Made by a program: the position numbers and the translations under genes. 64,000 nt of DNA from Balaenoptera acutorostrata (Eukaryota; Chordata; Mammalia; Artiodactyla; Balaenopteridae), in assembly GCF_949987535.1 (NCBI RefSeq), contig NC_080074.1, positions 38,981,641-39,045,640 of the forward strand, written 5' to 3'. Shown in pieces: positions 53,069 through 63,313 of this stretch (positions are counted from its first letter, which is position 1; each line of letters starts with the position of its first letter). The notes under the pieces are model-generated. The model had not been told where the DNA came from and searched no databases. It worked only from the letters and a program-made list of their open reading frames with translations.

Positions 53069-53678
53069 CAGGCATACCTTGTTCATTGTGCTTTGCAGAT
53101 AATTGAGTTTTTTACAAATTGAAGGTTTGTGGCAACCTTGCATTGTAAGATGATGGTTAGCAGTTTTTAGCAATATTTTTAAATTAAGGTATACACATTG
53201 TTTTTTTAGACATAATTCTGTTGTACACTTCATAGATTACAGAGTAGTGTAAACATAATTTTATATGCACTAAGAAACCAAAAAGTACGTGTGACTTTTT
53301 TTTTTTTAATTTTATTTATTTATTTATTTATTTTTGGCTGTGTTGGGTCTTCGTTTCTGTGCGAGGGCTTTCTCTAGTTGCGGCAAGCGGGGGCCACTCT
53401 TCATCGCGGTGCGCTGGCCTCTCACTGTCGCGGCCTCTCTTGTAGCAGAGCACAGGCTCCAGACGCGCAGGCTCAGTAGTTGTGGCTCACGGGCTTAGTT
53501 GCTCCGTGGCATGCGGGATCTTCCCAGACCAGGGCTCGAACCCGTGTCCCCTGCATTGGCAGGCAGACTCTCAACCACTGCGCCGCCAGAGAAGCCCCCG
53601 TGTGACTCACTTTATTGTGATAGCTGCTTCATTGTGGTGGTCTGGAACCAAACCCTCAGTATCTCCAAGGTACGCCTG
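53069..53678. mobile_element. Tigger-type (pogo) DNA transposon, internally deleted
   Basis: Terminal inverted repeats CAGGCATACCTTG (53069-53081) and CAAGGTACGCCTG (53666-53678) are flanked by TA. Inner parts AATTGAAGGTTTGTGGCAAC and TTTTTTTAGACATAATTCTG resemble the two ends of Tigger1; the transposase region is absent. A CHR SINE has inserted at 53297-53598. Without the SINE the element is about 300 bp. Confidence 0.88.
53297..53598 (-). mobile_element. CHR-type SINE copy 8 (GGGCTTCCC subtype)
   Basis: Duplication CGTGTGACT (53288-53296 and 53599-53607) within the Tigger element. T-run and ATTT repeats at left, GGGGCTTCTCTGGCGGCGCA head at right on the minus strand. Confidence 0.92.
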
Positions 53679-53800
53679 TATACATATCCATGTAGATGTA
53701 ACTGGTGGTATAGCCATCACTTATCCCAGCATAAAGGAAATTCCCCCAGAGATTCAGTTCAGTCACACTGGTCAGAGTAATGAGATTTTTACTCCATGTG

Positions 53801-53982
53801 TGTATTAGTTTCTGTGGCTGCTGTAACAAATTACCGCGAACCTGACACCTTAAACAATAGAAGTTTATCCTCCCACATTTCTGGAGGCCAGAAGTCAGAA
53901 ATCAGTTTGAATGACCCCAAACCAGGGTATTAGCAGGGCTGGACTCCCTCCAGAGGCTCTAGGGGAGAATTTGCTTCTTGCT

Positions 53983-53984
<2 letters not shown>
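53801..53984 (-). mobile_element. MaLR-type LTR (MLT1/MST-like), first half
   Basis: TGTATTAGTTTCTGTGGCTG, CTGTAACAAATTACCGCGAA and TTCTGGAGGCCAGAAGTCAG are the reverse complement of the U5 side of mammalian MaLR LTRs. The element is split by the insertion bounded by TGCTTCTTGCTTCTT and resumes at 61319. It is an old solo LTR with no coding part. Confidence 0.75.

Positions 53985-53986
<2 letters not shown>
53972..53986 (+). repeat. Target-site duplication, left copy, of the composite insertion
   Basis: TGCTTCTTGCTTCTT, identical to 61304-61318. It brackets 7.3 kb inserted into the MaLR LTR. The right copy restores the LTR reading (GCAGCTTCTGTGTTG). Confidence 0.85.
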
Positions 53987-54013
<27 letters not shown>

Positions 54014-55225
54014 CTGATTTCTTTTTTTTTTTTTTTTTTTTCCACACACACACACTGTATTTTATTTTTACAAGAGATAGATAGACTGACACCAAGCATT
54101 GTACATGGATGACCACAACAAAAGCAACAATGATTGCAATTACCAAACATGAAACACACTTATACTATGTCATAACATTGACATTCAGTCCAGTAATCCT
54201 CCACTGTAACAGCTCCTTTACTTTGCAGTGAAAATTGATTTGTATATTCTTTTCCTCTGAGTCCTTGTGGGATTTTTTTTTTTTTTTTTAATTCAGACAG
54301 AAAGTCACAAAAATTATACTCATCCTCATCAGTTCACTCAGTCCCATGTAATTAATTTCTTTTTTTTCATCTTGATCTTTTGTTAGCACTTTTATGAGTT
54401 CATCAGTTTTTCATTAGAGTTCTGAAAATGCTTATTCATTCAGTTCAGCAGTACAGTCAGTTACCAGAAACCTGTACTTGTCAGAGTCTTTTCCATGAAT
54501 TTCTTGAAGATGAAACTCTTTTATAGGAACATATTTGCAAAATCATCAGAGTACACCCAGAACTGTCTGTAAATGACAAAAGACTTAAAAATGACCATGG
54601 TTAAAGATTTGATGAAAGTTCATAATAATGCAGTTGACAAGAAAATTAGTTATTTCTGAGATATACATTTTAAAGTAATAACTAGGATTATTACTTATAA
54701 CATTATACCAGAACATATAAGATTTTTAGACGTTTCCTGTAATATCTGAAACATTTATATTAACATATTTCCATACATATTTCCATACAAATACAAATAT
54801 AAGATTTTTAGAAATTTCATGTAATGTCTGAAACATTTATATTAACATATTTCCATACATATTTCCATACAAATACAAATATAAGATTTTTAGAAATTTC
54901 ATGTAATGTCTGAAACATTTATATTAACATATTTCCATACATATTTCCATACAAATACAAATATAAGATTTTTAGAAATTTCATGTAATGTCTGAAACAT
55001 TTATATTAACATATTTCCATACATATTTCCATACAAATACAAATATAAGATTTTTAGAAATTTCATGTACTGTCTGAAACATTTATATTAACATATTTCC
55101 ATACATATTTCCATACAAATACAAATATAAGATTTTTAGAAATTTCATGTAATGTCTGAAACATTTATATTAACATATTTCCATACAAATAACCCAATGA
55201 AAGTTTAGTATTAGTTGTTTTGTTT
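53987..55225 (-). other. Retrocopy-like insert of unknown origin (3' part)
   Basis: On the minus strand this segment ends AAATAAAATACAGTGTGTG followed by an A20 run, GAAATCAG and an A29 run, exactly the layout of an mRNA 3' end with polyadenylation signal and tail. No coding frame, so it would be a 3'UTR-only, 5'-truncated retrocopy, or a 3' segment transduced by L1. The source gene is not recognised. It contains the 82-bp minisatellite. Its other end may be 61269-61303, beyond the nested L1. Confidence 0.6.
54712..55190. repeat. 82-bp minisatellite, about 5.8 copies
   Basis: GATTTTTAGA recurs at 54721, 54803, 54885, 54967, 55049 and 55131, a constant 82-bp step. Units 2-6 are nearly identical; unit 1 is diverged (CGTTTCCTGTAATATC). 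Each unit holds a nested short repeat (CATATTTCCATA twice). Confidence 0.97.
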
Positions 55226-55421
55226 GTTTTTTTATACTGCAGGTTCTTATTAGGCATCAGTTTTATACACATCAGTGTATACATGTCAATCCCAATCGCC
55301 CAATTCAGCACATCACCATCCCCACCTCATCGCAGTTTTCCCCCCTTGGTGTCCATATGTCCATTCTCTACATCTGTGTCTCAACTTCTGCCCTGCAAAC
55401 TGGCTCATCTGTACCATTTTT

Positions 55422-58400
55422 CTACGTTCCACATACATGCATTAACATACGATATTTGTTTTTCTCTTTCTGACTTACTTCACTCTGTATGACAGTCTCT
55501 AGATCCATCCACTTCTCAACAAATGACTCAATTTCGTTCCTTTTTATGGCTGAATAATATTCCATCGTATATATGTACCACAACTTCTTTATCCATTCGT
55601 CTGTTGATGGGCATTTAGGTTGCTTCCATGACCTGGCTATTGTAAATAGTGCTGCAATGAACATTCGGGTGCATGTGTCTTTTTGAATTACGGTTTTCTC
55701 TGGGTATATGCCCAGTAGTGGGATTGCTGGGTCATATGGTAATTCTATTTTTAGTTTTTTAAGGAACCTCCATATTGTTCTCCATAGTGGCTGTATCAAT
55801 TTACATTCCCACCAACAGTGCAAGAGGGTTCCCTTTTCTCCACACCCTCTCCAGCATTTGTTGTTTGTAGATTTTCTGATGATGCCCATTCTAACAGGAG
55901 TGAGGTGATACCTCATTGTAGTTTTGATTTGCATTTCTCTAATAATTAGTGATGTTGAGCATCTTTTCATGTGCTTCGTGGCCGTCTGTATGTCTTCTTT
56001 GGAGAAATGTCTATTTAGGTCTTCTGCCCATTTTTGGATTGGGGTGTTTGTTTCTTTGATATTGAGCTGAATGAGCTGTTTATATATTTTGGAGATTAAT
56101 CCTTTGTCCGTTGATTCATTTGCAAATATTTTCTCCCATTCTGAGGGTTGTCTTTTCGTCTTGTTTATGGTTTCCTTTGCTGTGCAAAAGCTTTGAAGTT
56201 TCATTAGGTCCCACTTGTTTATTTTTGTTTTTATTTCCATTACTCTAGGAGGTGGATCGAAAAAGATCTTGCTGTGATTTATGTCAAAGAGTGTTCTTCC
56301 TATGTTTTCCTCTAAGAGTTTTATAGTGTCCAGTCTTATATTTAGGTCTCTAATCCATTTTGAGTTTATTTTTGTGTATGGTGTTAGGGAGTATTCTAAT
56401 TTCATTCTTTTACATGTGGCTGTCCAGTTTTCCCAGCACCACTTATTGAAGAGACTGTCTTTTCTCCATTGTATATCTTTGCCTCCTTTGTCATAGATTA
56501 GTTGACCATAGGTGCGTGGGTTAATCTCTGGGCTTTCTATCTTGTTCCATTGATCTATGTTTCTGTTTTTGTGCCAGTACCATATTGTCTTGATTACTGT
56601 AGCTTTGTAGTATAGTCTGAAGTCAGGGAGTCTGATTCCTCCAGCTCCATTTTTTTGCCTCAAGACTGCTTTGGCTATTCGGGGTCTTTTGTGTCTCCAT
56701 ACAAATTTTAAGATGATTTGTTCTAGCTCCGTAAAAAATGCCATTGGTAATTTGATAGGGATTGCATTGAATCTGTAGATTGCTTTGGGTAGTATACTCA
56801 TTTTCACAATGTTGATTCTTCCAATCCAAGAACATGGTATATCTCTCCATCTGTTGGTATCATCTTTAATTTCTTTCATCAGTGTCTTATAGTTTTCTGC
56901 ATACAGGTCTTTTGTCTCCCTAGGTAGGTTTATTCCTAGGTATTTTATTCTTTTTGTTGCAATGGTAAATGGGAGTGTTTCCATAATTTCTCTTTCAGAT
57001 TTTTCATCATTAGTGTATAGGAATGCAAGAGATTTCTGTGCATTAATTTTGTAACCTGCAACTTTACCATATTCATTAATTAGCTCTAGCAGTTTTCTGG
57101 TGGCAGTTTTAGGATTCTCTATGTATAGTATCATGTCATCCGCAAACAGTGACAGTTTTACTTCTTCTTTTCCAATTTGTATTCCTTTTATTTCTTTTTC
57201 TTCTCTGATTGCCGTGGCTAGGACTTCCAGAACTATGTTGAATAATAGTGGTGAGAGTGGACATCCTTGTCTCGTTCCTGATCTTAGAGGAAATGCTTTC
57301 AGTTTTTCACCATTGAGAATGATGTTTGCTGTGGGTTTGTCATATATGGCCTTTATTATGTTGAGGTAGGTTCCCTCTATGCCCACTTTCTGGAGAGTTT
57401 TTATCATAAATGGGTGTTGAATTTTGTCAAAAGCTTTTTCTGCATCTATTGAGATGATCATATGGTTTTTATTCTTCAATTTGTTAATATGGTGTATCAC
57501 ATTGATTGATTTGCGTATATTGAAGAATCCTTGCATCCCTGGGATAAATCCCACTTGATCGTGGTGTATGATCCTTTTAATGTGTTGTTGGATTCTGTTT
57601 GCTAGTATTTTGTTGAGGATTTTTGCATCTATATTCATCAGTGATATTGGTCTGTAATTTTCTTTTTTTGTAGTGTCTTTGTCTGGTTTTGGTATCAGGG
57701 TGATGGTGGTCTCATAGAATGAGTTTGGGAGAGTTCCTTCCTCTGCAATTTTTTGGAAGAGTTTGAGAAGGATGGGTGTTAGCTCTTCTCTAAATGTTTG
57801 ATAGAATTCACCTGTGAAGCCATCTGGTCCTGGACTTTTGTTTGTTGGAAGATTTTTAATCACAGTTTCAATTTCATTACTTGTGATTGGTCTGTTCATA
57901 TTTTCTGTTTCTTCCTGGTTCAGTCTTGGAAGGTTATACCTTTCTAAGAATTTGTCCATTTCTTCCAGGTTGTCCATTTTATTGGCATAAAGTTGCTTGT
58001 AGTAGTCTCTTAGGATGTTTTGTATTTCTGCGGTGTCTGTTGTAACTTCTCCTTTTTCATTTCTGATTTTATTGATTTGAGTCCTCTCCCTCTTTTTCTT
58101 GATGAGTCTGGCTAATGGCTTATCAATTTTGTTTATCTTCTCAAAGAACCAACTTTTAGTTTTATTGATCTTTGCTATTGTTTTCTTTGTTTCTATTTCA
58201 TTTATTTCTGCTCTGATCTTTATGATTTCTTTCCTTCTGCTAACTTTGGGTTTTGTTTGTTCTTCTTTCTCTAGTTTCTTTAGGTGTAAAGTTAGATTGT
58301 TTACTTGAGATTTTTCTTGTTTCTTTAGGTAGGCTTGTATAGCTATAAACTTCCCTCTTAGAACCGCTTTTGCTGCATCCCATAGGTTTTGGGTCGTCGT

Positions 58401-59240
58401 GTTTTCATTGTCATTTGTCTCTAGGTATTTTTTTATTTCCTGTTTGATTTCTTCAGTGATCTCTTGGTTATTTAGTAACGTATTGTTTAGCCTCCATGTG
58501 TTTGTCTTTTTTACGTTTTTTTCCCTGTAATTCATTTCTAATCTCATAGCGTTGTGGTCAGAAAAGATGCTTGATATGATTTCAATTTTCTTAAATTTAC
58601 TGAGGCTTGATTTGTGACCCAAGATGTGATCTATCCTGGAGAATGTTCCGTGTGCACTTGAGAAGAACGTGTAATCTGCCATTTTTGGATGGAATGTCCT
58701 ATATATATCAATTAAATCTATCTGGTCTATTGTGTCATTTAAAGCTTCTGTTTCCTTATTTATTTTCATTTTGGATGATCTGTCCATTGGTGTAAGTGAG
58801 GTGTTAAAGTCCCCCACTATTATTGTGTTACTGTCGATTTCCTCTTTTATAGCTGTTAGCAGTTGCCTTATGTATTGAGGTGCTCCTATGTTGGGTGCAT
58901 ATATATTTATAATTGTTATATCTTCTTCTTGGATTGATCCCTGGATCATTATGTAGTGTCCTTCCTTGTCTCTTGTAGCATTCTTTATTTTAAAGTCTAT
59001 TTTATCTGATATGAGTATAGCTACTCCAGCTTTCTTTTGATTTCCATTTGCATGGAATATCTTTTTCCATCCCCTCACTTTCAGTCTGTATGTGTCCCTA
59101 GGTCTGAAGTGGGTCTCTTGTAGACAGCATATATATGGGTCTTGTTTTTGTATCCATTCAGCCAGTCTATGTCTTTTGGTTGGGGCATTTAATCCATTCA
59201 CGTTTAAGGTAATTATCGATATGTATGTTCCTATGACCAT
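55422..59240 (-). CDS. L1 ORF2 protein: endonuclease and reverse transcriptase
   Basis: A complete 1272-residue frame, close to the 1275 of human L1 ORF2p. The start ATG is at 59240. The APE-type endonuclease (residues 1 to about 235) has TLNVNGLN (Asn13), CCLQETH (Glu42), [12 protein letters not shown] and [10 protein letters not shown] (Asp-His pair), which are the catalytic residues that nick target DNA. The reverse transcriptase has [29 protein letters not shown] and FADDMILY with the catalytic Asp pair. The C-terminal cysteine segment CWRGC-x7-H-x4-C is intact. The protein works in cis on its own RNA by target-primed reverse transcription in the nucleus. Translation follows ORF1 after a 58-bp gap, by reinitiation in the human case. 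Confidence 0.97.
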   Translation of the reverse strand: MVIGTYISIITLNVNGLNAPTKRHRLAEWIQKQDPYICCLQETHFRPRDTYRLKVRGWKKIFHANGNQKKAGVAILISDKIDFKIKNATRDKEGHYIMIQGSIQEEDITIINIYAPNIGAPQYIRQLLTAIKEEIDSNTIIVGDFNTSLTPMDRSSKMKINKETEALNDTIDQIDLIDIYRTFHPKMADYTFFSSAHGTFSRIDHILGHKSSLSKFKKIEIISSIFSDHNAMRLEMNYREKNVKKTNTWRLNNTLLNNQEITEEIKQEIKKYLETNDNENTTTQNLWDAAKAVLRGKFIAIQAYLKKQEKSQVNNLTLHLKKLEKEEQTKPKVSRRKEIIKIRAEINEIETKKTIAKINKTKSWFFEKINKIDKPLARLIKKKRERTQINKIRNEKGEVTTDTAEIQNILRDYYKQLYANKMDNLEEMDKFLERYNLPRLNQEETENMNRPITSNEIETVIKNLPTNKSPGPDGFTGEFYQTFREELTPILLKLFQKIAEEGTLPNSFYETTITLIPKPDKDTTKKENYRPISLMNIDAKILNKILANRIQQHIKRIIHHDQVGFIPGMQGFFNIRKSINVIHHINKLKNKNHMIISIDAEKAFDKIQHPFMIKTLQKVGIEGTYLNIIKAIYDKPTANIILNGEKLKAFPLRSGTRQGCPLSPLLFNIVLEVLATAIREEKEIKGIQIGKEEVKLSLFADDMILYIENPKTATRKLLELINEYGKVAGYKINAQKSLAFLYTNDEKSEREIMETLPFTIATKRIKYLGINLPRETKDLYAENYKTLMKEIKDDTNRWRDIPCSWIGRINIVKMSILPKAIYRFNAIPIKLPMAFFTELEQIILKFVWRHKRPRIAKAVLRQKNGAGGIRLPDFRLYYKATVIKTIWYWHKNRNIDQWNKIESPEINPRTYGQLIYDKGGKDIQWRKDSLFNKWCWENWTATCKRMKLEYSLTPYTKINSKWIRDLNIRLDTIKLLEENIGRTLFDINHSKIFFDPPPRVMEIKTKINKWDLMKLQSFCTAKETINKTKRQPSEWEKIFANESTDKGLISKIYKQLIQLNIKETNTPIQKWAEDLNRHFSKEDIQTATKHMKRCSTSLIIREMQIKTTMRYHLTPVRMGIIRKSTNNKCWRGCGEKGTLLHCWWECKLIQPLWRTIWRFLKKLKIELPYDPAIPLLGIYPEKTVIQKDTCTRMFIAALFTIARSWKQPKCPSTDEWIKKLWYIYTMEYYSAIKRNEIESFVEKWMDLETVIQSEVSQKEKNKYRMLMHVCGT

Positions 59241-59298
59241 TTTCTTAATTGTTTTGGGTTTGTTTTTGTAGGTCCTTTTCTTCTCTTGTGTTTCCCAC

Positions 59299-60204
59299 TT
59301 AGAGAAGTTCCTTTAGCATTTGTTGTAGAGCTGGTTTGGTGGTGCTGAATTCTCTTAGCTTTTGCTTGTCTGTAAAGCTTTTGATTTCTCCATCAAATCT
59401 AAATGAGATCCTTGCTGGGTAGAGTAATCTTGGTTGTAGGTTCTTCCCTTTCATCACTTTAAGTATTTCATGCCACTCCCTTCTGGCTTGCAGAGTTTCT
59501 GCTGAGAAATCAGCTGTTAACCTTATGGGGGTTCCCTTGTATGTTATTTGTCGTTTTTCCCTTGCTGCTTTCAATAATTTTTCTTTGTCTTTAATTTTTG
59601 CCACTTTGATTACTATGTGTCTCGGCGTGTTTCTCCTTGGGTTTATTCTGTATGGGACTCTCTGCGCTTCCTGGACTTGGGTGGCTATTTCCTTTCCCAT
59701 GTTAGGGAAGTTTTCGATTATAATCTCTTCAAATATTTTCTCTGGTCCTTTCTCTCTCTCTTCTCCTTCTGGGACCCCTATAATGCGAATGTTGTTGCGT
59801 TTAATGTTGTCCCAGAGGTCTCTTAGGCTGTCTTCATTTCTTTTTATTCTTTTTTCTTTAGTCTGTTCCGCAGCAGTGAATTCCACCATTCTGTCTTCCA
59901 GGTCACTTATCCGTTCTTCTGCCTCAGTTATTCTGCTATTGATTCCTTCTAGTGTAGTTTTCATTTCAGTTATTGTATTGGTCATCTCTGTTTGTTTGTT
60001 CTTTAATTCTTCTAGGTCTTTGTTAATCATTTCTTGCATCTTCTCAATCTTTGCCTCCATTCTTATTCCGAGGTCCTGGATCATCTTCACTATCATTATT
60101 CTGAATTCTTTTTCTGGAAGGTTGCCTATCTCCACTTCATTTAGTTGTTTTTCTGGGGTTTTTTCTTGTTCCTTCATCTGGTACATAGCCCTCTGCCTTT
60201 TCAT
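59299..60204 (-). CDS. L1 ORF1 protein: RNA-binding trimeric chaperone
   Basis: A complete 301-residue frame starting at ATG 60204 (A at -3, a favourable context). After a short basic and acidic leader, residues about 50-115 form a coiled coil ([19 protein letters not shown], then [20 protein letters not shown]). Next come an RRM-like part ([33 protein letters not shown]) and a C-terminal domain ([20 protein letters not shown]) ending in a basic/acidic KQKL and LQQMLKELL tail. It binds L1 RNA with high affinity as a trimer to form the retrotransposition particle. Shorter than human ORF1p (338) mainly at the N-terminus. Same layout as the broken copy at 19772-20688. Confidence 0.97.
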   Translation of the reverse strand: MKRQRAMYQMKEQEKTPEKQLNEVEIGNLPEKEFRIMIVKMIQDLGIRMEAKIEKMQEMINKDLEELKNKQTEMTNTITEMKTTLEGINSRITEAEERISDLEDRMVEFTAAEQTKEKRIKRNEDSLRDLWDNIKRNNIRIIGVPEGEEREKGPEKIFEEIIIENFPNMGKEIATQVQEAQRVPYRINPRRNTPRHIVIKVAKIKDKEKLLKAAREKRQITYKGTPIRLTADFSAETLQARREWHEILKVMKGKNLQPRLLYPARISFRFDGEIKSFTDKQKLREFSTTKPALQQMLKELL

Positions 60205-60348
60205 CTTCTCTGTCTTTCTGTAACTGTGGTTTTTGGTCCACAGGCTGCAGGATTGTAGTTTTTCTTGCTTCTGTTGTCTGCCCTCTGGTGGTTGAGGCTA
60301 TCTAAGAGGCTTGATGGGAGGCTCTGGTGGTGGGTAGAGCTGACTGTT

Positions 60349-60573
60349 GCTGTGGCGGTCAGAGCTCAGTAAAACCTTAATCCACTTGACTGTTGATGGG
60401 TGGGGCTGGGTTCCCTCCCTGTTGCTCTGGCGATCAGAGCCCAGTAAAACCTTAATCCACTTGACTGTTGATGGGTGGGGCTGGGTTCCCTCCCTGTTGC
60501 TGTGGCGATCAGAGCCCAGTAAAACCTTAATCCACTTGACTGTTGATGGGTGGGGCTGGGTTCCCTCCCTGTT
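60349..60573. repeat. 75-bp tandem array (3 units) in L1 5'UTR
   Basis: TGTTGATGGGTGGGGCTGGG recurs at 60391, 60466 and 60541, a constant 75 bp. Units 2 and 3 are almost identical. As 75 is a multiple of three, the same 25-residue block repeats in every open frame across it. Confidence 0.97.
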
Positions 60574-61227
60574 GGTTGTTTTGCCTGAGGCAACCCAACA
60601 CTGGAGCCTACCCGTGCTCTTTGGTGGGGTTAATGGCAGACTCTGGGAGGGCTCACGCCAAGGAGAACTTCCCAGGACCTCTGCTGCCAGTGTCCTTATC
60701 CCCACGGTGAAACAGAGCCACCACTCGCCTCTGCAGGAGACCCCCCAACACCAGCAGGTACGTCTGGTTCAGTCTCCCACAGGGTCACTGCTCCTTCCCC
60801 TGGGTCCCGATGCACACATTACTTTGTGTGTGCCCTCCAAGAGTGGGGTCTCTGTTTCCCCCAGTCCTGTCACAGTCCTGCAATCAATTCCCACTAGACT
60901 TCAAAGTCTGATTCTCTAGGAATTCCTCCTCCCTTTGCCGGACCCCCAGGTTGGGAAGCCTGACGTGGGGCTCAGAACCTTCACTCCAGTGGGTGGACTT
61001 CTGTGGTATAAGTGTTCGCCAGTCTGTGAGTCACCCACCCAGCAGTTATGGGATTTGATTTTACTCTGATTGCGCCCCTCCTACCGTCTCACTGTGGCTT
61101 CTCCTCTGTCCTTGGACGTGGGGTGTCCTCCTTGGTGAAGTCCAGGGTCTTCCTGTCAATGATTGTCCAGCAGCCAGTTGTGATTCTGGTGCTCTCGCAA
61201 GAGGGAGTGAGAGCACGTCCTTCTATT

Positions 61228-61239
61228 CCGCCATCTTGG
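61228..61239 (-). promoter_or_regulatory. YY1-like site at the L1 5' end
   Basis: The minus strand reads CCAAGATGGCGG about 10 bp from the L1 start. This is the YY1 core (AAGATGGCGG), and in human L1 a YY1 site at the same place sets the transcription start. Confidence 0.75.
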
Positions 61240-61268
61240 TTAATCTCCTTTTTTTTTTTTTTTTTTTT

Positions 61269-61303
61269 CACTTTTGCTACCTTTATTCAACATTGTATCA
61301 ATA
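61269..61303 (-). other. Short segment between L1 5' end and outer duplication
   Basis: The minus strand reads TATTGATACAATGTTG, then AATAAAGGTAGCAAAAGTG and A20 (61249-61268) up to the L1 start. It is probably the other piece of the retrocopy that the L1 entered. It also looks like an mRNA end with AATAAA. Confidence 0.5.
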
Positions 61304-61318
61304 TGCTTCTTGCTTCTT
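61304..61318 (+). repeat. Target-site duplication, right copy, of the composite insertion
   Basis: TGCTTCTTGCTTCTT, identical to 53972-53986. Confidence 0.85.
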
Positions 61319-61525
61319 GCAGCTTCTGTGTTGAATCTCCCTCTACTTCTTTCTTACAAGGACACTTCTGATTGCATTTAGGGCATTTAGATAAGTCAAG
61401 GTAATCTCATCTCAAGATTCTTAAGTTGCTCATATCAGCAAGGACCCTTTTTCCATACAAGGCAACATTTACAGGTTCCAGTGAATAAGACCTGATATCT
61501 TTGAAAACCATTATTCCAAATTCAG
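61319..61525 (-). mobile_element. MaLR-type LTR, second half
   Basis: Continues the LTR from 53984: TTACAAGGACACTTCTGATT, a GGTAATCTCATCTCAAGATT block, CAAGGACCCTTTTTCCATAC and ACATTTACAGGTTCCAG, in the order of the reversed MaLR LTR. Confidence 0.7.
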
Positions 61526-62179
61526 AGGGCTTACAAGTTTCCAGGGCTATGGAAAGGGATCACTTGTCCACAGACCATGAGCACACTGGTTTTCCACTCT
61601 CTGGAGAGTATATGCTGAGTATTTTCCACCTACTCCTGGTTCTGACAATGCAACTTTCTTTTTCCCCTCCCACTTTGAATACTTTTCTCCTTTTACTTCT
61701 GCCTGTATAATCAGTGAAGCTTTTCATCCTTCTCTTCCTCCTGCCCCCCCACCCCCCGGCCCCAATCTCTATCTAGTCTTTGGATAATGGGGGGAAAAAA
61801 AATGCAACCCTCTCTTTCTGCCTTACTGTCAAAGTCTTTCAGCTATTTCTGAGTTTCTTTATTTGCTCTGTAGATGTAAGCTGAAGGAAGCAGAGGGGGA
61901 GGAGAAGTACACAAAAAACTCAAATTTATATCAGTACTTCAGAACATAACACTGCCTCATAATGAAGTACTATAACAAGTGTTAAAGGGGAAAAAGGAGG
62001 AGAAAACAAGGTGCCATATAAAAGAATAAGAGGAGCTCCTTTTAATAGTGTTAGGGATGCCTCTTTGAGGGGTGACATTTAACCTGAGACTAAGGGCAAG
62101 GACGAGTCAGTCATCATCGGAAGAAAGAGCTTGTGTGAAGGTATCCAGGCAAGAAAGTCCATGACTTGTAGTGTAGGAC
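61526..62179. other. No gene recognised
   Basis: 61990-62165 (GATGCCTCTTTGAGGGGTGA, TTTAACCTGAGACTAAGGGC) resembles an old interspersed repeat whose continuation may be 62735-62830 after the LTR-like element. Confidence 0.45.
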
Positions 62180-62735
62180 TGTTACCTACCAGGGTTCTTG
62201 GCCTTCCTTAATCAATAGAAATTGATAAGAAACCAGGCAAGAAATTCAGGCAAGGCTTTACTGGGGCCCCTGCTGCAGCAGGGGGGAGCAAAAATAAGTA
62301 ACAGACTCCCTTGCTCACTCCCCAAGGAGGGGCGAGCTCATTCCTATATGGGGTGAGAGTAGGGGTGTGTCCAGGGGTCTGGCCGGAGGGATGGCTTAGG
62401 TGCTTTGCCCACCCCTTTGGTGGTGCTGAGTACAGGGGGCATGCGCAGTACCCTGCCTTTTGCTCCCAACGTCTTGTTTTTGCTCCTGGCTCTTCACAAG
62501 TAGCAGTGGGATTTGGGCCTTTTTTATCTTGTTGTCCATAATTTGCCCCAACTGTGCATGCACGCAGTTATTTTTGGTCCCTTATAGTTTCTTTGTATTT
62601 TGTTGCTGGAGGAGACGTTTGTCCAGGTGCAAGCCCTGCAGCAAAGGGTCCCAGTCTCAGGTCCCAGCCTGTCTCAGGATTGGCTGAAAAAAGAGCAGAG
62701 AGACTGGGTCATGGAGAGTTGGACAAGATGAGCTG
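62180..62735 (-). mobile_element. Solo LTR of an endogenous retrovirus (probable)
   Basis: The minus strand ends GCCTTGCCTGAATTTCTTGC, then CCTGGTTTCTTATC and GAACCCTGGTAGGTAACA, a layout typical of the R-U5 part of gammaretrovirus-like LTRs, with AGTAAA as possible poly(A) signal. It is GC-richer than its surroundings. It separates two parts of an older repeat. No gag, pol or env reading frame is present. The exact ends and target-site duplication could not be fixed. Confidence 0.5.
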
Positions 62736-63181
62736 AAGAGTGGTGGGAGCCAGATAGGGCAGATTCCTATAGGTGCTACCAAAAAGGTTATATTTTACTT
62801 TAAGTGTAATAGGAATCTCGATGTTGTCCATCAATTCTGAAATCTGGTGTTATGCTAAGAATTTCTGATACCTACTATGGCTAGTCACTAAAAACTGAAG
62901 TGTCTTACACTTTTTCTGTTTTAGTGTAGTATTATTATTTTTTCTATATTGAAATTTTCTTTCTAAACCCTTCAACCACTTGAATAAGATCTGGCATCTG
63001 ATAACTTTAGAAGTAGTTTTCTGTCTTTTTATCGCTACTTTTAATGGAAATTAGAAAACTTTTACTTTATTGTCAATTGATATTTTCAACATTTCAAATA
63101 AGTCATTACATTTCAAGTTCTTATAGTTTCTGAGGAGTTTAAGGATAGTCTAACCATAATATGACCATTTACAATTTGGGG
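62736..63181. other. No gene recognised
   Basis: The first 100 bp (ATTTTACTTTAAGTGTAATAGGAATC) may continue the old repeat before the LTR; the remainder is AT-rich unique sequence. Confidence 0.45.
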
Positions 63182-63290
63182 GCTCTATTTCATCATCTGT
63201 AAAACAGAGATAATAATATCTTTCTCACATGGCTGATCTGAAGATTAAAATAAGAGAAAGTGTGTGAAAGTATCTGCCACTATGGCAGAT
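63182..63290 (+). repeat. MIR SINE fragment
   Basis: CATCATCTGTAAAACAGAGA and the TAATAATATCTTTCTCACATGG...GAAGATTAAAATAAG blocks match the MIR core. Confidence 0.65.
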
Positions 63291-63313
63291 ATCTTTTAAA
63301 AACCCAATAGCTG

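Larger units (their letters stand above)
55226..61248 (-). mobile_element. Full-length L1 with both ORFs intact
   Basis: About 6.0 kb. The minus strand starts GGAGATTAACCAAGATGGCG at 61248, has a 5'UTR of about 1.04 kb, ORF1 (301 codons), a 58-bp spacer, ORF2 (1272 codons), a 3'UTR of about 190 bp and a short A-tail (55226-55233). No frameshift or stop in either ORF. It is inserted in an A-rich site: A20 directly precedes the 5' end and AAACAAAACAAC follows the tail, so its own duplication cannot be told from the A-run. Antisense to LIN7A. Confidence 0.95.
60205..61248 (-). promoter_or_regulatory. 5'UTR and internal promoter region of the intact L1
   Basis: About 1.04 kb, moderately GC-rich. 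The terminal 25 bp carry a YY1-like site; the ORF1-proximal part has a 75-bp x3 tandem array. It differs from the older L1 5'UTR beyond a shared block (CCTGAGGC...ACACTGGAG, 60587-60606 against 20740-20763). Confidence 0.8.

Noticed and set aside
53895..54146. Lys-rich minus-strand frames of 66-83 codons.
   Set aside because: Translation of poly-A tails and adjacent (CA)n sequence.
60347..60919. A 190-codon plus-strand frame antisense in the young L1 5'UTR, reminiscent of primate ORF0.
   Set aside because: It starts with TTG and contains no ATG. Its openness follows from three 75-bp units (a multiple of three). The old L1 has no matching frame.
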